A stretch of DNA of 64,000 nt, from contig NC_013517.1 of the NCBI RefSeq assembly GCF_000024405.1, positions 2,232,001 through 2,296,000 of the forward strand, written 5' to 3'. Position numbers and translations under genes: made by a program. Positions 1 through 9,789 of the stretch are shown here, in pieces (position 1 is the first letter of the stretch; every line of letters begins with the position of its first letter). The stretch is from Sebaldella termitidis ATCC 33386. GTDB taxonomy: Bacteria; Fusobacteriota; Fusobacteriia; Fusobacteriales; Leptotrichiaceae. The notes beneath the pieces were generated by a model, which saw only the letters and a list, made by a program, of their open reading frames with translations, was not told the DNA's origin and ran no database searches.

Positions 1-1611
1 ATAGCTGAAAAAATAGGATTGACAGAGGATGAATATGAACAATACGGGAAGTACAAGGCAAAGGTGGAGCTGAGCGTTCTGGAAAAATATAAGGATAAGA
101 AAGACGGTAAGCTGATTTTGGTCACAGCGATAACACCGACACCTCCGGGAGAGGGAAAATCAACAGTATCTGTAGGATTGACACAGGCATTTAACAAATT
201 CGGATATAATTCTATAGCTGCATTAAGAGAACCGTCATTAGGCCCGGTTTTCGGGATAAAAGGCGGTGCAACAGGCGGCGGGTATTCGCAGGTAGTTCCC
301 ATGGAAGATATAAATCTCCATTTTACTGGTGATCTACATGCGATAACAGCAGCACATAATTTAATCTCGGCATGCATAGATAATCATCTGAAGCATGGCA
401 ATGAACTAAATATAGACATTACACAGATTACGTGGAAACGTGTTCTGGATATGAATGACAGAGCTTTAAGAGATATAGTCATAGGAATGGGCGGAAAAGC
501 AAACGGCATACCGAGAGAGTCGTCTTTTCAGATAACTGTTGCTTCTGAAATAATGGCAATACTGTGTCTTTCAAATTCTATACCTGATTTAAAAGAAAAA
601 ATAGGAAATATAATTTTCGGATATAATGGTAAAGGTGAGCCGTTAAAAGTAAAGGATCTGAAAATAGAGGGAGCTGCGGCAGCATTGCTGAAGGAAGCAA
701 TAAAACCTAATCTGGTACAGACTTTGGAAAATACACCGGTATTTATACACGGCGGACCTTTCGCAAACATAGCCCACGGGTGTAATTCCATACTTGCCAC
801 AAAAATGGCATTGAAGCTTTCGGATTATGTAGTGACGGAAGCAGGATTTGCAGCTGATCTGGGAGCAGAAAAGTTCCTTGATATAAAAGTGAGAAAAGCA
901 GGATTAAATCCTAATGCAATAGTAATAGTAGCTACAATCAGAGCATTGAAACACCACGGCGGCGGAAGTGACCTTACATTGGAAAACATGGAAACGTTAA
1001 AAGCCGGTATGGCAAATCTGGATAAGCATATAGAAAATATGCAGAAATACGGGATACCTGTAGTGGTAGCAATAAATAAATTTATAACTGATACTGAAAA
1101 AGAGATCGGTTTTGTTAAGGAACACTGTGAAAAAGCAGGTGTTAAAACAGCACTTTGTGAAATTTGGGAAAAAGGCGGGGAAGGAGGAAAAGAACTGGTA
1201 GATATTCTTATAGACGAGACAGCAGAAGAAGGCAGAGAATACAAACCGCTGTATGAGCTGGATCTGGGCATAAAAGAAAAAATCACAAAAATAGCCATGG
1301 AAATATATGGTGCAGGAAATGTGGAATTCTCAGATAAGGCCGGAAAAACAACGGTAAAACTGGAAAAACTCGGATATGGAAATTTACCTGTATGTATATC
1401 AAAAACACAAAAATCACTTTCGGATAATCCGGCACTTCTTGGGCGTCCTGAAGGGTTTACAGTAAGAATAAATGAAATAAGAATATCGGCAGGTGCAGGA
1501 TTTATAGTAGCAATGGCCGGGGAAATAATAGATATGCCGGGGCTTCCGAAAAAACCGGCTGCGGAATTAATAGACATAGATAAAGACGGAAAAATAAACG
1601 GATTATTTTAA
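1..1611 (+). CDS. fhs: Formate--tetrahydrofolate ligase, 5'-truncated by window edge
   Basis: ATP-dependent ligation of formate to tetrahydrofolate, giving the 10-formyl-THF used by the purine transformylases. The reading frame is open from base 1 ([11 protein letters not shown]...), so the true start lies outside the window. The family is about 555 residues and 536 are visible, so roughly 20 N-terminal residues are missing; the TTG at position 19 is not the start. The P-loop [11 protein letters not shown] lies near residue 46 of the visible part, and family blocks such as [15 protein letters not shown] and [16 protein letters not shown] are intact. The gene directly precedes a guanine riboswitch and the purine operon, whose PurN and PurH need its product. 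Identification is secure from sequence motifs. Confidence 0.97.
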   Translation: MAEKIGLTEDEYEQYGKYKAKVELSVLEKYKDKKDGKLILVTAITPTPPGEGKSTVSVGLTQAFNKFGYNSIAALREPSLGPVFGIKGGATGGGYSQVVPMEDINLHFTGDLHAITAAHNLISACIDNHLKHGNELNIDITQITWKRVLDMNDRALRDIVIGMGGKANGIPRESSFQITVASEIMAILCLSNSIPDLKEKIGNIIFGYNGKGEPLKVKDLKIEGAAAALLKEAIKPNLVQTLENTPVFIHGGPFANIAHGCNSILATKMALKLSDYVVTEAGFAADLGAEKFLDIKVRKAGLNPNAIVIVATIRALKHHGGGSDLTLENMETLKAGMANLDKHIENMQKYGIPVVVAINKFITDTEKEIGFVKEHCEKAGVKTALCEIWEKGGEGGKELVDILIDETAEEGREYKPLYELDLGIKEKITKIAMEIYGAGNVEFSDKAGKTTVKLEKLGYGNLPVCISKTQKSLSDNPALLGRPEGFTVRINEIRISAGAGFIVAMAGEIIDMPGLPKKPAAELIDIDKDGKINGLF

Positions 1612-1757
1612 CTCATATATGTCCTGAATATGGCAGGACGTTTCTACAAGTTACCTTAAATAACGGGCTATGAGTAAGAGTACAAAGCATGAACATGTTC
1701 TGATGCTTTACTTTTACTTATGCGTATGCAGTGAATGTAAAGTATCGGAATTTTTTT
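1611..1757 (+). promoter_or_regulatory. Guanine-type purine riboswitch with transcription terminator
   Basis: Aptamer: P1 pairs ACTCATA (1611-1617) with TATGAGT (1669-1675). P2 pairs GTCCTG (1621-1626) with CAGGAC (1634-1639). The loop AATATGG and the joining segment TTTCTAC match the purine aptamer core. P3 pairs GTTA (1650-1653) with TAAC (1661-1664). The discriminator base just before the 3' P1 strand is C (1668), which indicates guanine/hypoxanthine rather than adenine. Expression platform: GATGCTTTAC (1702-1711) pairs with GTAAAGTATC (1737-1746) and is followed by T7 (1751-1757). The 3' P1 strand and following bases (about 1669-1690) can instead pair with 1703-1720 as an antiterminator. 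The predicted logic is ligand-induced termination before purL. Confidence 0.93.
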
Positions 1758-1789
1758 ATTAATTAATAATCGGCTAAGAGAGGAAAAGT

Positions 1790-4700
1790 ATGAATTTTAG
1801 AATATTTGTAGAGAAGAAAAAAGAATTTAACGTAGAGGCGAGAGAGCTTTTTGAAGATCTGAAAGAAAATCTTTTTATAAAAAAGCTCAGCAATATAAGA
1901 ATAGTGAACATCTATGATATTTTTAATATTGAAAAAAGAGAATTGAAAAATGCAAAAAAGATAGTTTTTTCAGAGATAACAGTGGATAATGTCTATGATG
2001 AAATGGATCTTTCGGGAAAAGAATGGTTCGCAGTGGAATATCTGCCAGGACAATATGACCAGAGGGCGGATTCTGCACTTCAGTGTCTTAATCTTATATC
2101 AAAAAAGAATAGAAATGCAGGGGTAAAAAGCGGAAAGCTGATTATTTTTGAAGGCAGTATAAGCAGTGAAGATATAGAAAAAATAAAAAAATATTATATA
2201 AATTCTATTGAGATGAAAGAAAAAGATCTTTCAGTTCTTGAAGAAAATGTGGAAACTGAGAACAAAAGCGAAATAGAAATATATAAAGGATTTACAGATT
2301 ATAAAAAAGAAGAGCTGGAAAAATTTCTGAAAAATATGGAACTGGCAATGACTTTTGAGGATCTTGAGTTTATTCAGAATTATTTCAATGAAACAGAAAA
2401 AAGAGATCCTACCGAGACAGAAATAAAGGTTTTGGATACATACTGGTCAGATCACTGCAGACATACTACCTTTGAAACTAAAATAAATGATATAGAATTT
2501 GAAGCCGGAAAATATAAAAAGCTTTTTCAGGAAACTTTTGATAAATACATAGAAAGCAGAAAATATCTTTTTGAGAAAAAAGAAGCTGACAGACCGATAA
2601 CATTAATGGATCTGGCAACAATTTTCGGTAAGGAGCAGAGAAAAAGAGGAAAACTTGATGATATGGAAGTATCAGATGAAATCAATGCATGCTCGGTATT
2701 TGTAGATGTGGAGATAAACGGCAAAAATGAAAAATGGCTGATGCAGTTCAAGAATGAAACACATAATCATCCTACGGAAATAGAGCCTTTTGGCGGAGCT
2801 TCCACTTGTATCGGCGGAGCTATAAGAGACCCGCTTTCAGGCAGAACATATGTATATCAGGCAATGAGAATAAGCGGATCGGCTGATCCGAGAGAAAATA
2901 TAGAGGATACACTTCCCGGAAAGCTTCCGCAAAAAGTAATAACAAGAGGTGCGGCGCACGGGTTTTCATCTTACGGAAATCAGATAGGTCTGACTACCAC
3001 TCATGTAACTGAAGTATATGATGAGGGATATAAAGCAAAAAGACTGGAAACAGGACTTGTAATAGGAGCAGCACCAATTGGAAATATCAGAAGAGATAAA
3101 CCGTTAAAAAGCGATGTAATTATACTTCTCGGGGGAAAAACAGGTAGAGACGGCTGCGGCGGTGCTACAGGCTCATCTAAGGAACATTCGCATGAATCAT
3201 TTGAAAAATGCAGTGCGGAGGTACAGAAAGGTAATGCAATAACAGAAAGAAAGATACAAAGACTGTTCAGAAATGAAGCCGTAACCAAGCTTATAAAAAA
3301 ATGTAATGATTTTGGCGCAGGAGGTGTTTCGGTAGCTATAGGAGAACTGGCAGACGGACTTGAAATTGATCTTGATAAAGTGCCGGTAAAATATACCGGT
3401 CTGAACGGTACAGAGCTTGCAATATCAGAATCACAGGAAAGAATGGCAGTTGTCGTAACAAGAAAAGACGCAGAAAAATTTATTTCACTTGCAGAAGAAG
3501 AAAATCTGGAAGCTACTGTAGTGGCCAGAGTGACTGATAAAAACAGACTGGTTATGACATGGAAAAATAAGAAGATAGTAGATATATCAAGAAAATTTCT
3601 GAATACAAACGGCGCATTGGCAGAAACTGAAATTTTTGTAAAAATGCCTGATAAAAAAGTACCTTTAATAAGGGAAGTAAACGGGAAAAATTTCCGGGAA
3701 AAATTCATAAATAATATAAAAACACTGAATACATGTTCTCAAAAAGGACTTGCAGAAATGTTCGATTCTACGATAGGAGCTTCGACAGTATTGATGCCTT
3801 ACGGCGGAAGATACCAGCTTACGCCTGCCGATGTATCAGTACAAAAATTTCCAGTCCAGGATGGCATTACAAATACTGCTTCCATGGCAGCACATGGATA
3901 TAATCCTGAAATTTCCAAATGGTCTCCTTTTCACGGGGCACTTTATGCAGTAATAGAATCTGTATCTAAAATAACAGCTGCCGGAGGAGATTATAAAAAA
4001 ATAAGATTTACATTTCAGGAATATTTTGAACGTCTCGGCAAGAATAAAGAAAAGTGGGGGAAACCATTTTCTGCATTATTGGGAGCCTATTATGCCCAAA
4101 AGGAATTTATGCTTCCTTCAATCGGAGGCAAGGATTCTATGAGCGGAACATTTAATGATCTGAATGTACCTCCTACACTGATATCCTTTGCAGTAAATAC
4201 GGTGAATGCAGAGCATGTAATATCTCCTGAATTCAAAGCAGCCGGGAATAATATCTATCTTATCAGACACGGTATAGATGACAGTTTTATGCCTGATATT
4301 CAGGAAATAATGGAAAATTATGATTATATACATAAAAATATCCTTGAAGGAAATATAATTTCTGCAATGGCTTTAAAACAAGGCGGTATAGGTGAAGCAG
4401 CAGCGAAAATGTGCTTTGGAAATAAAATAGGAGCAGAAATAAATATAGAAGAGGAAGAATTTTTCCGGTTGAATTACGGGGCGATTATAGTAGAATCCGA
4501 GACAGAGCTTGAAAATAAAAATGCTGTCTTAATAGGAAAGACAATAAGCAGTGAAGAGATGAGAGTAAACGGTGAAGTGATAGAGCTTTCCGAATTAATA
4601 GAAAACTGGGAATCTGTATTGGAAATGATTTTTCCTTCAAAGCTTCATATAAAAACAGAAAGCCTGAAAGAGTTTCCGGTAAAAAATAATATATTAAAAG

Positions 4701-5524
4701 AGGGGACAGCAGCAAAAATAAAGCATGCAAAACCCCGTGCAGGAATTCTGGTTTTTCCGGGAAATAACTGTGAATATGACACAGTGAAAGTTTTTGAAAA
4801 TAATGGTGCTGTAGCTGATACAGTAATATTCAATAATATGAGCCAGAGCAATATAGAAGATTCCATAAACAGAATAATACACCAGATATCAAATTCACAG
4901 ATACTGGTTTTGCCGGGTGGATTTAGTGCCGGCGATGAGCCTGACGGTTCAGCTAAATTTATAGCAGCAGTACTTCGTAATAAAGGAGTATCCAAAGCAA
5001 TAGAAAAATTCCTCAAAAGAGACGGATTAATATTGGGAATATGCAACGGATTTCAGGCACTGATAAAATCCGGACTGCTTCCTTACGGCAAGATAACAGA
5101 ACTGGAAGAAAATTCTCCTACGCTTACGTATAACAGTATAGGAAGACATGTTTCCAAAATAGTTCCCACTAAAATAGTTTCAAACAGATCACCGTGGCTT
5201 TCGGGAATGAATGTAGGAGATATACACAAAATAGCAATGTCGCATGGAGAAGGAAGGCTTATAGTAGATAGTGAAACAGCAGAGAAGTTATTTGAAAACG
5301 GACAGGTAATTACTCAATATGTAGATCTTAACGGAAATCCTACCATGGACTCAGTGTATAATCCTAATAATTCAGATTATGCAATAGAGGGATTAATTTC
5401 GGAAAATGGAAGAATACTTGGAAAAATGGGTCATTCGGAAAGAACGGGAACTAATCTTTATAAGAATATAAAAGGCAATAAAGATCAAAATATATTTATA
5501 AACGGAATTAAATATTTTAAGTAA
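1790..5524 (+). CDS. purL: Phosphoribosylformylglycinamidine synthase, single-chain
   Basis: Fourth step of IMP synthesis: FGAR + glutamine + ATP gives FGAM. At 1,244 residues this is the large single-chain form, with PurS-like N-terminus, two AIR-synthase-type halves and a glutaminase domain, rather than separate PurS/PurQ/PurL. The C-terminal class I amidotransferase domain starts near residue 982 (GILVFPGNNCEYD). It carries the nucleophile in GICNGFQ (Cys1085) and the His/Glu pair in MSHGEGRL (about 1152/1154). An ATP/substrate block DTYWSDHCRHTTF is near residue 220. The ATG follows GAGAGGAAAAGT. It is the first gene after the riboswitch, with purE 13 bp downstream. Identification is secure. 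Confidence 0.97.
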   Translation: MNFRIFVEKKKEFNVEARELFEDLKENLFIKKLSNIRIVNIYDIFNIEKRELKNAKKIVFSEITVDNVYDEMDLSGKEWFAVEYLPGQYDQRADSALQCLNLISKKNRNAGVKSGKLIIFEGSISSEDIEKIKKYYINSIEMKEKDLSVLEENVETENKSEIEIYKGFTDYKKEELEKFLKNMELAMTFEDLEFIQNYFNETEKRDPTETEIKVLDTYWSDHCRHTTFETKINDIEFEAGKYKKLFQETFDKYIESRKYLFEKKEADRPITLMDLATIFGKEQRKRGKLDDMEVSDEINACSVFVDVEINGKNEKWLMQFKNETHNHPTEIEPFGGASTCIGGAIRDPLSGRTYVYQAMRISGSADPRENIEDTLPGKLPQKVITRGAAHGFSSYGNQIGLTTTHVTEVYDEGYKAKRLETGLVIGAAPIGNIRRDKPLKSDVIILLGGKTGRDGCGGATGSSKEHSHESFEKCSAEVQKGNAITERKIQRLFRNEAVTKLIKKCNDFGAGGVSVAIGELADGLEIDLDKVPVKYTGLNGTELAISESQERMAVVVTRKDAEKFISLAEEENLEATVVARVTDKNRLVMTWKNKKIVDISRKFLNTNGALAETEIFVKMPDKKVPLIREVNGKNFREKFINNIKTLNTCSQKGLAEMFDSTIGASTVLMPYGGRYQLTPADVSVQKFPVQDGITNTASMAAHGYNPEISKWSPFHGALYAVIESVSKITAAGGDYKKIRFTFQEYFERLGKNKEKWGKPFSALLGAYYAQKEFMLPSIGGKDSMSGTFNDLNVPPTLISFAVNTVNAEHVISPEFKAAGNNIYLIRHGIDDSFMPDIQEIMENYDYIHKNILEGNIISAMALKQGGIGEAAAKMCFGNKIGAEINIEEEEFFRLNYGAIIVESETELENKNAVLIGKTISSEEMRVNGEVIELSELIENWESVLEMIFPSKLHIKTESLKEFPVKNNILKEGTAAKIKHAKPRAGILVFPGNNCEYDTVKVFENNGAVADTVIFNNMSQSNIEDSINRIIHQISNSQILVLPGGFSAGDEPDGSAKFIAAVLRNKGVSKAIEKFLKRDGLILGICNGFQALIKSGLLPYGKITELEENSPTLTYNSIGRHVSKIVPTKIVSNRSPWLSGMNVGDIHKIAMSHGEGRLIVDSETAEKLFENGQVITQYVDLNGNPTMDSVYNPNNSDYAIEGLISENGRILGKMGHSERTGTNLYKNIKGNKDQNIFINGIKYFK

Positions 5525-5537
5525 ACCAGGAGGAAAA

Positions 5538-6017
5538 ATGAAAGCGGCAATAATTTTTGGAAGTAAGTCAGATACTGAAAAAATGCGGGGAGCAGCAAGC
5601 TGTCTCAAAGAGTTTGGTGTGGAATTCGAGGCACATATACTGTCCGCACACAGAGTACCGGAAAAGCTTGAAGAAGTATTGAAAAGGCTTGAAGCCGAGG
5701 GGACAGAAGTAATAATAGCCGGTGCGGGACTGGCAGCACATCTTCCCGGAGTAATAGCATCAAAAACTATTCTTCCGGTGGTAGGAGTACCTTTGGAAGC
5801 GGCCTTGGACGGTCTTGATTCATTATTTTCCATTGTACAGATGCCGAAAGGGATTCCTGTGGCAACAGTGGGGATAAATAATTCATATAATGCAGGGATG
5901 ACCGCAATTCAGATAATGGCTCTGAAATACCCGGAATTAAAAGAAAAGCTTATATTGTACAGAAAAAGCATGAAGGAAAAGTTTATAGAAGAAAATAATA
6001 ATGTAGTTGATTTATAA
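5538..6017 (+). CDS. purE: N5-carboxyaminoimidazole ribonucleotide mutase, class I PurE
   Basis: Makes CAIR for the SAICAR synthetase encoded next. The 159-residue protein begins with the nucleotide-binding GSKSDTEKM and has the SAHRVPE segment with the active-site His, followed by [19 protein letters not shown]. This pattern is class I PurE (CO2 delivered as N5-CAIR) rather than the animal/treponemal class II pattern. No purK, which normally makes N5-CAIR, is present anywhere in the window. PurK may therefore be elsewhere, or the enzyme may work with non-enzymatic carboxylation in a CO2-rich habitat. The ATG follows CCAGGAGGAAAA, 13 bp after purL. Confidence 0.94.
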   Translation: MKAAIIFGSKSDTEKMRGAASCLKEFGVEFEAHILSAHRVPEKLEEVLKRLEAEGTEVIIAGAGLAAHLPGVIASKTILPVVGVPLEAALDGLDSLFSIVQMPKGIPVATVGINNSYNAGMTAIQIMALKYPELKEKLILYRKSMKEKFIEENNNVVDL

Positions 6018-6039
6018 AATAAAAACCAGGAGGCACGCT

Positions 6040-6747
6040 ATGGAAAAAAAAGATTTCCTATATGAAGGAAAGGCAAAGCAGATTTATTCAACAGATGATG
6101 AAAATTACGTGATTATTCACTATAAAGATGATGCAACAGCAGGGAACGGAGAAAAAAAAGGAAGCATAAAGGATAAGGGCATAATCAACAACCAGATAAC
6201 GGCTCTTTTATTTACAAGACTTGAGGAAAAAGGGATAAGAACACATTTTAAGGAAAAGCTCAATGACAGAGACCAGCTGTGTGAAAAAGTGAAGATATTT
6301 CCGCTGGAGGTAATAGTAAGAAATATAATAACAGGCTCTATGTCAAAAAGGCTCGGTGTAAAAGAGGGAACAAAGCCTGAAAATACTATACTGGAAATCT
6401 GTTATAAAAATGATGAATACGGAGATCCGTTAATTAACGACCATCATGCTGTGGCATTAGGTCTGGCTACATACGATGAATTAAAGAAAATTTATGAAAT
6501 TACCCTGAAAATAAATGATTTCTTAAAGGAATTATTTGATAAAGAAGGAATAATACTTGTAGATTTTAAGATTGAATTTGGAAAAAACAGCAAGGGAGAA
6601 ATACTTCTTGCTGATGAAATTACTCCTGATACATGCAGACTATGGGATAAGGAAACAGGAAAAAAACTGGATAAAGACAGATTCAGACAGGATCTGGGTG
6701 GTATAGAGGAAGCATATATAGAGATTTTAAAAAGACTAGAGGCATAA
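6040..6747 (+). CDS. purC: SAICAR synthetase
   Basis: Phosphoribosylaminoimidazole-succinocarboxamide synthase joins CAIR and aspartate using ATP. The protein has 235 residues, typical for the stand-alone bacterial enzyme. The N-terminus [15 protein letters not shown] and the blocks [23 protein letters not shown] and [11 protein letters not shown] are family signatures. The frame is open upstream to 6007, but the start chosen is the ATG at 6040, which has a strong CCAGGAGG site 7 bp before it and begins with the conserved [11 protein letters not shown]. purF starts 2 bp after the stop, implying translational coupling. Confidence 0.96.
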   Translation: MEKKDFLYEGKAKQIYSTDDENYVIIHYKDDATAGNGEKKGSIKDKGIINNQITALLFTRLEEKGIRTHFKEKLNDRDQLCEKVKIFPLEVIVRNIITGSMSKRLGVKEGTKPENTILEICYKNDEYGDPLINDHHAVALGLATYDELKKIYEITLKINDFLKELFDKEGIILVDFKIEFGKNSKGEILLADEITPDTCRLWDKETGKKLDKDRFRQDLGGIEEAYIEILKRLEA

Positions 6748-6749
6748 CT

Positions 6750-8177
6750 ATGATAATGGAAGATAATAATTTAGCTGAGGATAAAATGGAAGAAGAATGC
6801 GGAATTTTTGGAGTTTATTCCAAAGAAGTACGCGATGATATTATGGGACTCGGATATTACGGCTTGTTTGCCCTGCAGCACAGAGGGCAGGAAAGTGCCG
6901 GACTTACTGTAAGCAATATGGGTGTTCTGGAAACCATAAAAGGAATGGGTCTGGTTTCAGAGGTTTTTACTGATAAGGATCTGACAGAAAATAAAGGAAA
7001 TGCACTGATAGGGCATGTAAGATATTCTACTACGGGAAGCTCGTCGCTTATGAATGCACAGCCTCTCGGCGGATATTTTATGCTGGGGCAGTTTGCTATA
7101 GCACATAACGGGAATTTGGTTAATACTGCAACCCTGAGAAGACAGCTGGAATCAGAAAGTGCTGTTTTTCAGACAACTACAGATACTGAACTGATACTTA
7201 ACCTGTTATCAAGATATTCCAGAAACGGAATAAAATCCATGATAGTAAATACCATGAAAACAATAAAGGGTTCATTTGCACTTGTGATGCTTATAGGGGA
7301 CAAGCTTATCGGCGTAAGAGATCCGAATGGTATAAGACCCCTTTGTCTGGGCAAAATAAACGGAGGGACTTATGTGCTGGCTTCGGAAACCTGTGCGCTT
7401 GACACTGTAGATGCTAAGTTTATAAGGGATATAGAACCCGGCGAGATAGTAATAATAGATTCTGACGGAGTAGATTCGATAAAGTATGAAAAAAACAGCT
7501 CCAAAGCTCCGTGCTCATTTGAGTATATTTACTTTGCAAGACCTGATACCAAAATAGACGGTATAGATGTTTACAGCGTAAGACATCAGACAGGAAAGTA
7601 TCTGTACAGACAGAATCCCATAGAAGCAGATGTGGTAATAGGCGTACCTGATTCGGGAATACCGGCGGCAATCGGTTATTCCGAGGAAAGTAAAATACCT
7701 TATGGTATAGGACTGGTAAAAAATAAATATATAGGAAGAACTTTTATCAGCCCCAGTCAGGAATTAAGGGAAAAATCAGTGAAAGTAAAGCTGAATGCAA
7801 TAAAAAAAGTAGTAGAAGGAAAAAGAGTAGTAGTAATAGATGATTCGCTGGTAAGAGGAACTACTTCAAAAAAATTGGTGAAAATGCTGAGAGAAGCAGG
7901 TGCAAAGGAAGTACATTTCCGATCGGCATCTCCTGTGGTAAAAAATGAATGTTATTTTGGAATAGATATTGCCACAAAAAAAGAACTCATAGGAAGTAAA
8001 ATGAGCCTTGAGGAAATAAGGGAGAAAATAGATGCAGATTCACTGGATTATCTTACACTGGAGAATCTAAAACTGACATTGGGCGGAACCAATTTCTGTA
8101 TGGGATGCTTTACAGGAAATTATCCGATAACTGATATGGAAAATAAATCTTTGGAGGATGAAGATGCTGACTTATAA
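6750..8177 (+). CDS. purF: Amidophosphoribosyltransferase, Fe-S and propeptide type
   Basis: Committed step of purine synthesis: PRPP + glutamine gives phosphoribosylamine. The 475-residue protein has an N-terminal Ntn-hydrolase glutaminase and a C-terminal phosphoribosyltransferase. The nucleophile Cys17 lies in EEECGIFGVYS, so a 16-residue propeptide must be removed, as in the Bacillus enzyme. The PRPP loop is VVVIDDSLVRGTTSKK. Cysteines in KAPCSFEY, KNECYFG and FCMGCFTGN match the four ligands of the Bacillus-type [4Fe-4S] cluster. The ATG at 6750 sits 7 bp after AGAGG and fits better than the in-frame ATG at 6756. The gene overlaps purM. Confidence 0.96.
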   Translation: MIMEDNNLAEDKMEEECGIFGVYSKEVRDDIMGLGYYGLFALQHRGQESAGLTVSNMGVLETIKGMGLVSEVFTDKDLTENKGNALIGHVRYSTTGSSSLMNAQPLGGYFMLGQFAIAHNGNLVNTATLRRQLESESAVFQTTTDTELILNLLSRYSRNGIKSMIVNTMKTIKGSFALVMLIGDKLIGVRDPNGIRPLCLGKINGGTYVLASETCALDTVDAKFIRDIEPGEIVIIDSDGVDSIKYEKNSSKAPCSFEYIYFARPDTKIDGIDVYSVRHQTGKYLYRQNPIEADVVIGVPDSGIPAAIGYSEESKIPYGIGLVKNKYIGRTFISPSQELREKSVKVKLNAIKKVVEGKRVVVIDDSLVRGTTSKKLVKMLREAGAKEVHFRSASPVVKNECYFGIDIATKKELIGSKMSLEEIREKIDADSLDYLTLENLKLTLGGTNFCMGCFTGNYPITDMENKSLEDEDADL

Positions 8178-9159
8178 AAATTCTGGGGTGGACAAAGAAG
8201 AGGGATACAAAAGCGTAGATATGATAAAGCAAATGGCTGTAAATACTTATTCGAAAAAAGTATTGAACGAGCTTGGAAGTTTTGGTGCTATGTATAAGCT
8301 GGGAAGATATAAAAACCCTGTTCTGGTATCCGGGACAGACGGAGTGGGAACAAAGCTGAAACTGGCTTTTCACCTGAAAAAATATGATACTATAGGAATA
8401 GACTGTGTTGCTATGTGTGTAAATGATATTTTGTGCCACGGAGCAGAGCCTATGTTTTTTCTTGATTATCTTGCATGCGGCAAGCTTGATGCAGGAGTAT
8501 CTTCCGAGATTGTAAAGGGAGTAGCCGAAGGGTGTCTTAGCTCGGGAATGTCTCTGGTAGGCGGAGAAACAGCTGAAATGCCGGGGTTTTATAATGAAGG
8601 GGAATATGATATAGCAGGTTTTGCAGTAGGGGTAGTAGAAAAAAAGAAAGTGATAAACGGTGAAAAAATAAAAGAGGGAGATATAATTATCGGACTTGAA
8701 TCAAGCGGTGTACACAGTAATGGATTTTCACTCGTAAGAAAGCTTGTGACTGATCTTGATGAAGAATATAACGGACAGAAAATATCCGAATATCTTTTGA
8801 CTCCCACAAAAATATATGTAAAGCCTGTATCAAAAATAATAAAGAAATTTAAGGTAAAAGGTATGGCTCATATCACAGGAGGCGGACTTATAGAAAATGT
8901 ACCGCGTGTAATCCCTGACGGTTTAAGTGCGGTAATTTACAAAGATAAAATAAAGGTTCCGGAAATTTTCACTTATCTTCAGTCAAAAGGTGTTCCGGAA
9001 GAAGAAATGTGGGGAACATTTAATATGGGAATCGGTTTTATAATAGTAGTAAAAGAAAAAGATAAGGATAAAGTAATGAAAAAGCTGTCAAAATATGGAG
9101 AAAATGCATATGAGATAGGACGTATAGAAAAAGGAGATAATAAAATATGCCTAAAATAG
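8164..9159 (+). CDS. purM: Phosphoribosylaminoimidazole synthetase (AIR synthase)
   Basis: Closes FGAM to AIR using ATP. The product has 331 residues from the start chosen here. Family motifs include VSGTDGVGTKLKLAF, VAMCVNDILCHGAEPMFFLDY, SLVGGETAEMPGFY and ESSGVHSNGFSLVR. An in-frame ATG exists at 8158, but it abuts the ribosome binding site GGAGG (8153-8157). The ATG at 8164 has the proper 6-base spacing and begins MLTYKNSGVDKEEGY, so it is preferred. The gene overlaps the purF end by 14 bp and the purN start by 13 bp, consistent with tightly coupled translation. Confidence 0.96.
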   Translation: MLTYKNSGVDKEEGYKSVDMIKQMAVNTYSKKVLNELGSFGAMYKLGRYKNPVLVSGTDGVGTKLKLAFHLKKYDTIGIDCVAMCVNDILCHGAEPMFFLDYLACGKLDAGVSSEIVKGVAEGCLSSGMSLVGGETAEMPGFYNEGEYDIAGFAVGVVEKKKVINGEKIKEGDIIIGLESSGVHSNGFSLVRKLVTDLDEEYNGQKISEYLLTPTKIYVKPVSKIIKKFKVKGMAHITGGGLIENVPRVIPDGLSAVIYKDKIKVPEIFTYLQSKGVPEEEMWGTFNMGIGFIIVVKEKDKDKVMKKLSKYGENAYEIGRIEKGDNKICLK

Positions 9160-9716
9160 CAGTTTTAATTTCCGGTGGAGGATCAAATTTACAGTCTGTA
9201 ATTGATAATATAAAAAATAGGGATCTGGACTGCAGTATCGAATATGTGATAGCTGACCGAGAATGTCACGGAATAGAAAGAGCAGAAAATGAAGGTATAA
9301 AAACAGTGCTTTTGGATAGAAAAAAATACAAAAATTCCCTGTCGGAAAAAATCGGGGAAATTTTGGAGGAAAACGTTGATTATATAGTGTTAGCAGGCTT
9401 TTTATCTATTCTTGAACCGGAATTCGTAAAAAAGTGGGACAGGAAAATAATAAATATACATCCCTCATTGCTGCCAAAATACGGAGGAGCAGGAATGTAC
9501 GGAATTAAAATACATGAAGCAGTCATTAAAAATAAAGAGAAAGAAAGCGGATGTACTGTTCATTACGTAGATACAGGTATAGATACCGGAGAAATTATAA
9601 TTCAGGAAAAGGTAGCAGTATCACCTGATGATACACCGGAAACATTACAGGAGAAAGTATTGGAAAAAGAGCATATAATTTTAACAAAGGCAATAAAGAA
9701 AGTTTTCACAGACTAG
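9147..9716 (+). CDS. purN: Phosphoribosylglycinamide formyltransferase, folate-dependent
   Basis: Transfers formyl from 10-formyl-THF to GAR. The 189-residue protein starts PKIAVLISGGGSNLQSVID, the phosphate-binding loop of GART. The catalytic Asn-His-Asp set is visible as NIHPSLLPKYGG and DTGIDTGEII. It is the folate-dependent enzyme, not the formate/ATP-dependent PurT, which fits the fhs gene at the left edge. The start overlaps the last 13 bp of purM and has AAGGAGA upstream. A 73-bp gap without a clear terminator separates it from purH. Confidence 0.95.
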   Translation: MPKIAVLISGGGSNLQSVIDNIKNRDLDCSIEYVIADRECHGIERAENEGIKTVLLDRKKYKNSLSEKIGEILEENVDYIVLAGFLSILEPEFVKKWDRKIINIHPSLLPKYGGAGMYGIKIHEAVIKNKEKESGCTVHYVDTGIDTGEIIIQEKVAVSPDDTPETLQEKVLEKEHIILTKAIKKVFTD

Positions 9717-9789
9717 CAGTATAACGAAGCATAAGCTAAAGATTAGCCGGGTATTATGCCGGAATATTTAATTTAATCGGGAGTGAGAT

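Noticed and set aside
825-1577. Long minus-strand open frame opposite fhs
   Set aside because: It lies wholly within a clearly coding plus-strand gene, has no ribosome binding site or recognisable domain, and has the Ser/Phe/Ile-rich composition typical of antisense frames.
3001-3708. Minus-strand open frame of 235 codons inside purL
   Set aside because: Antisense shadow of conserved PurL sequence, with no start signals and Ser/Phe-rich composition.
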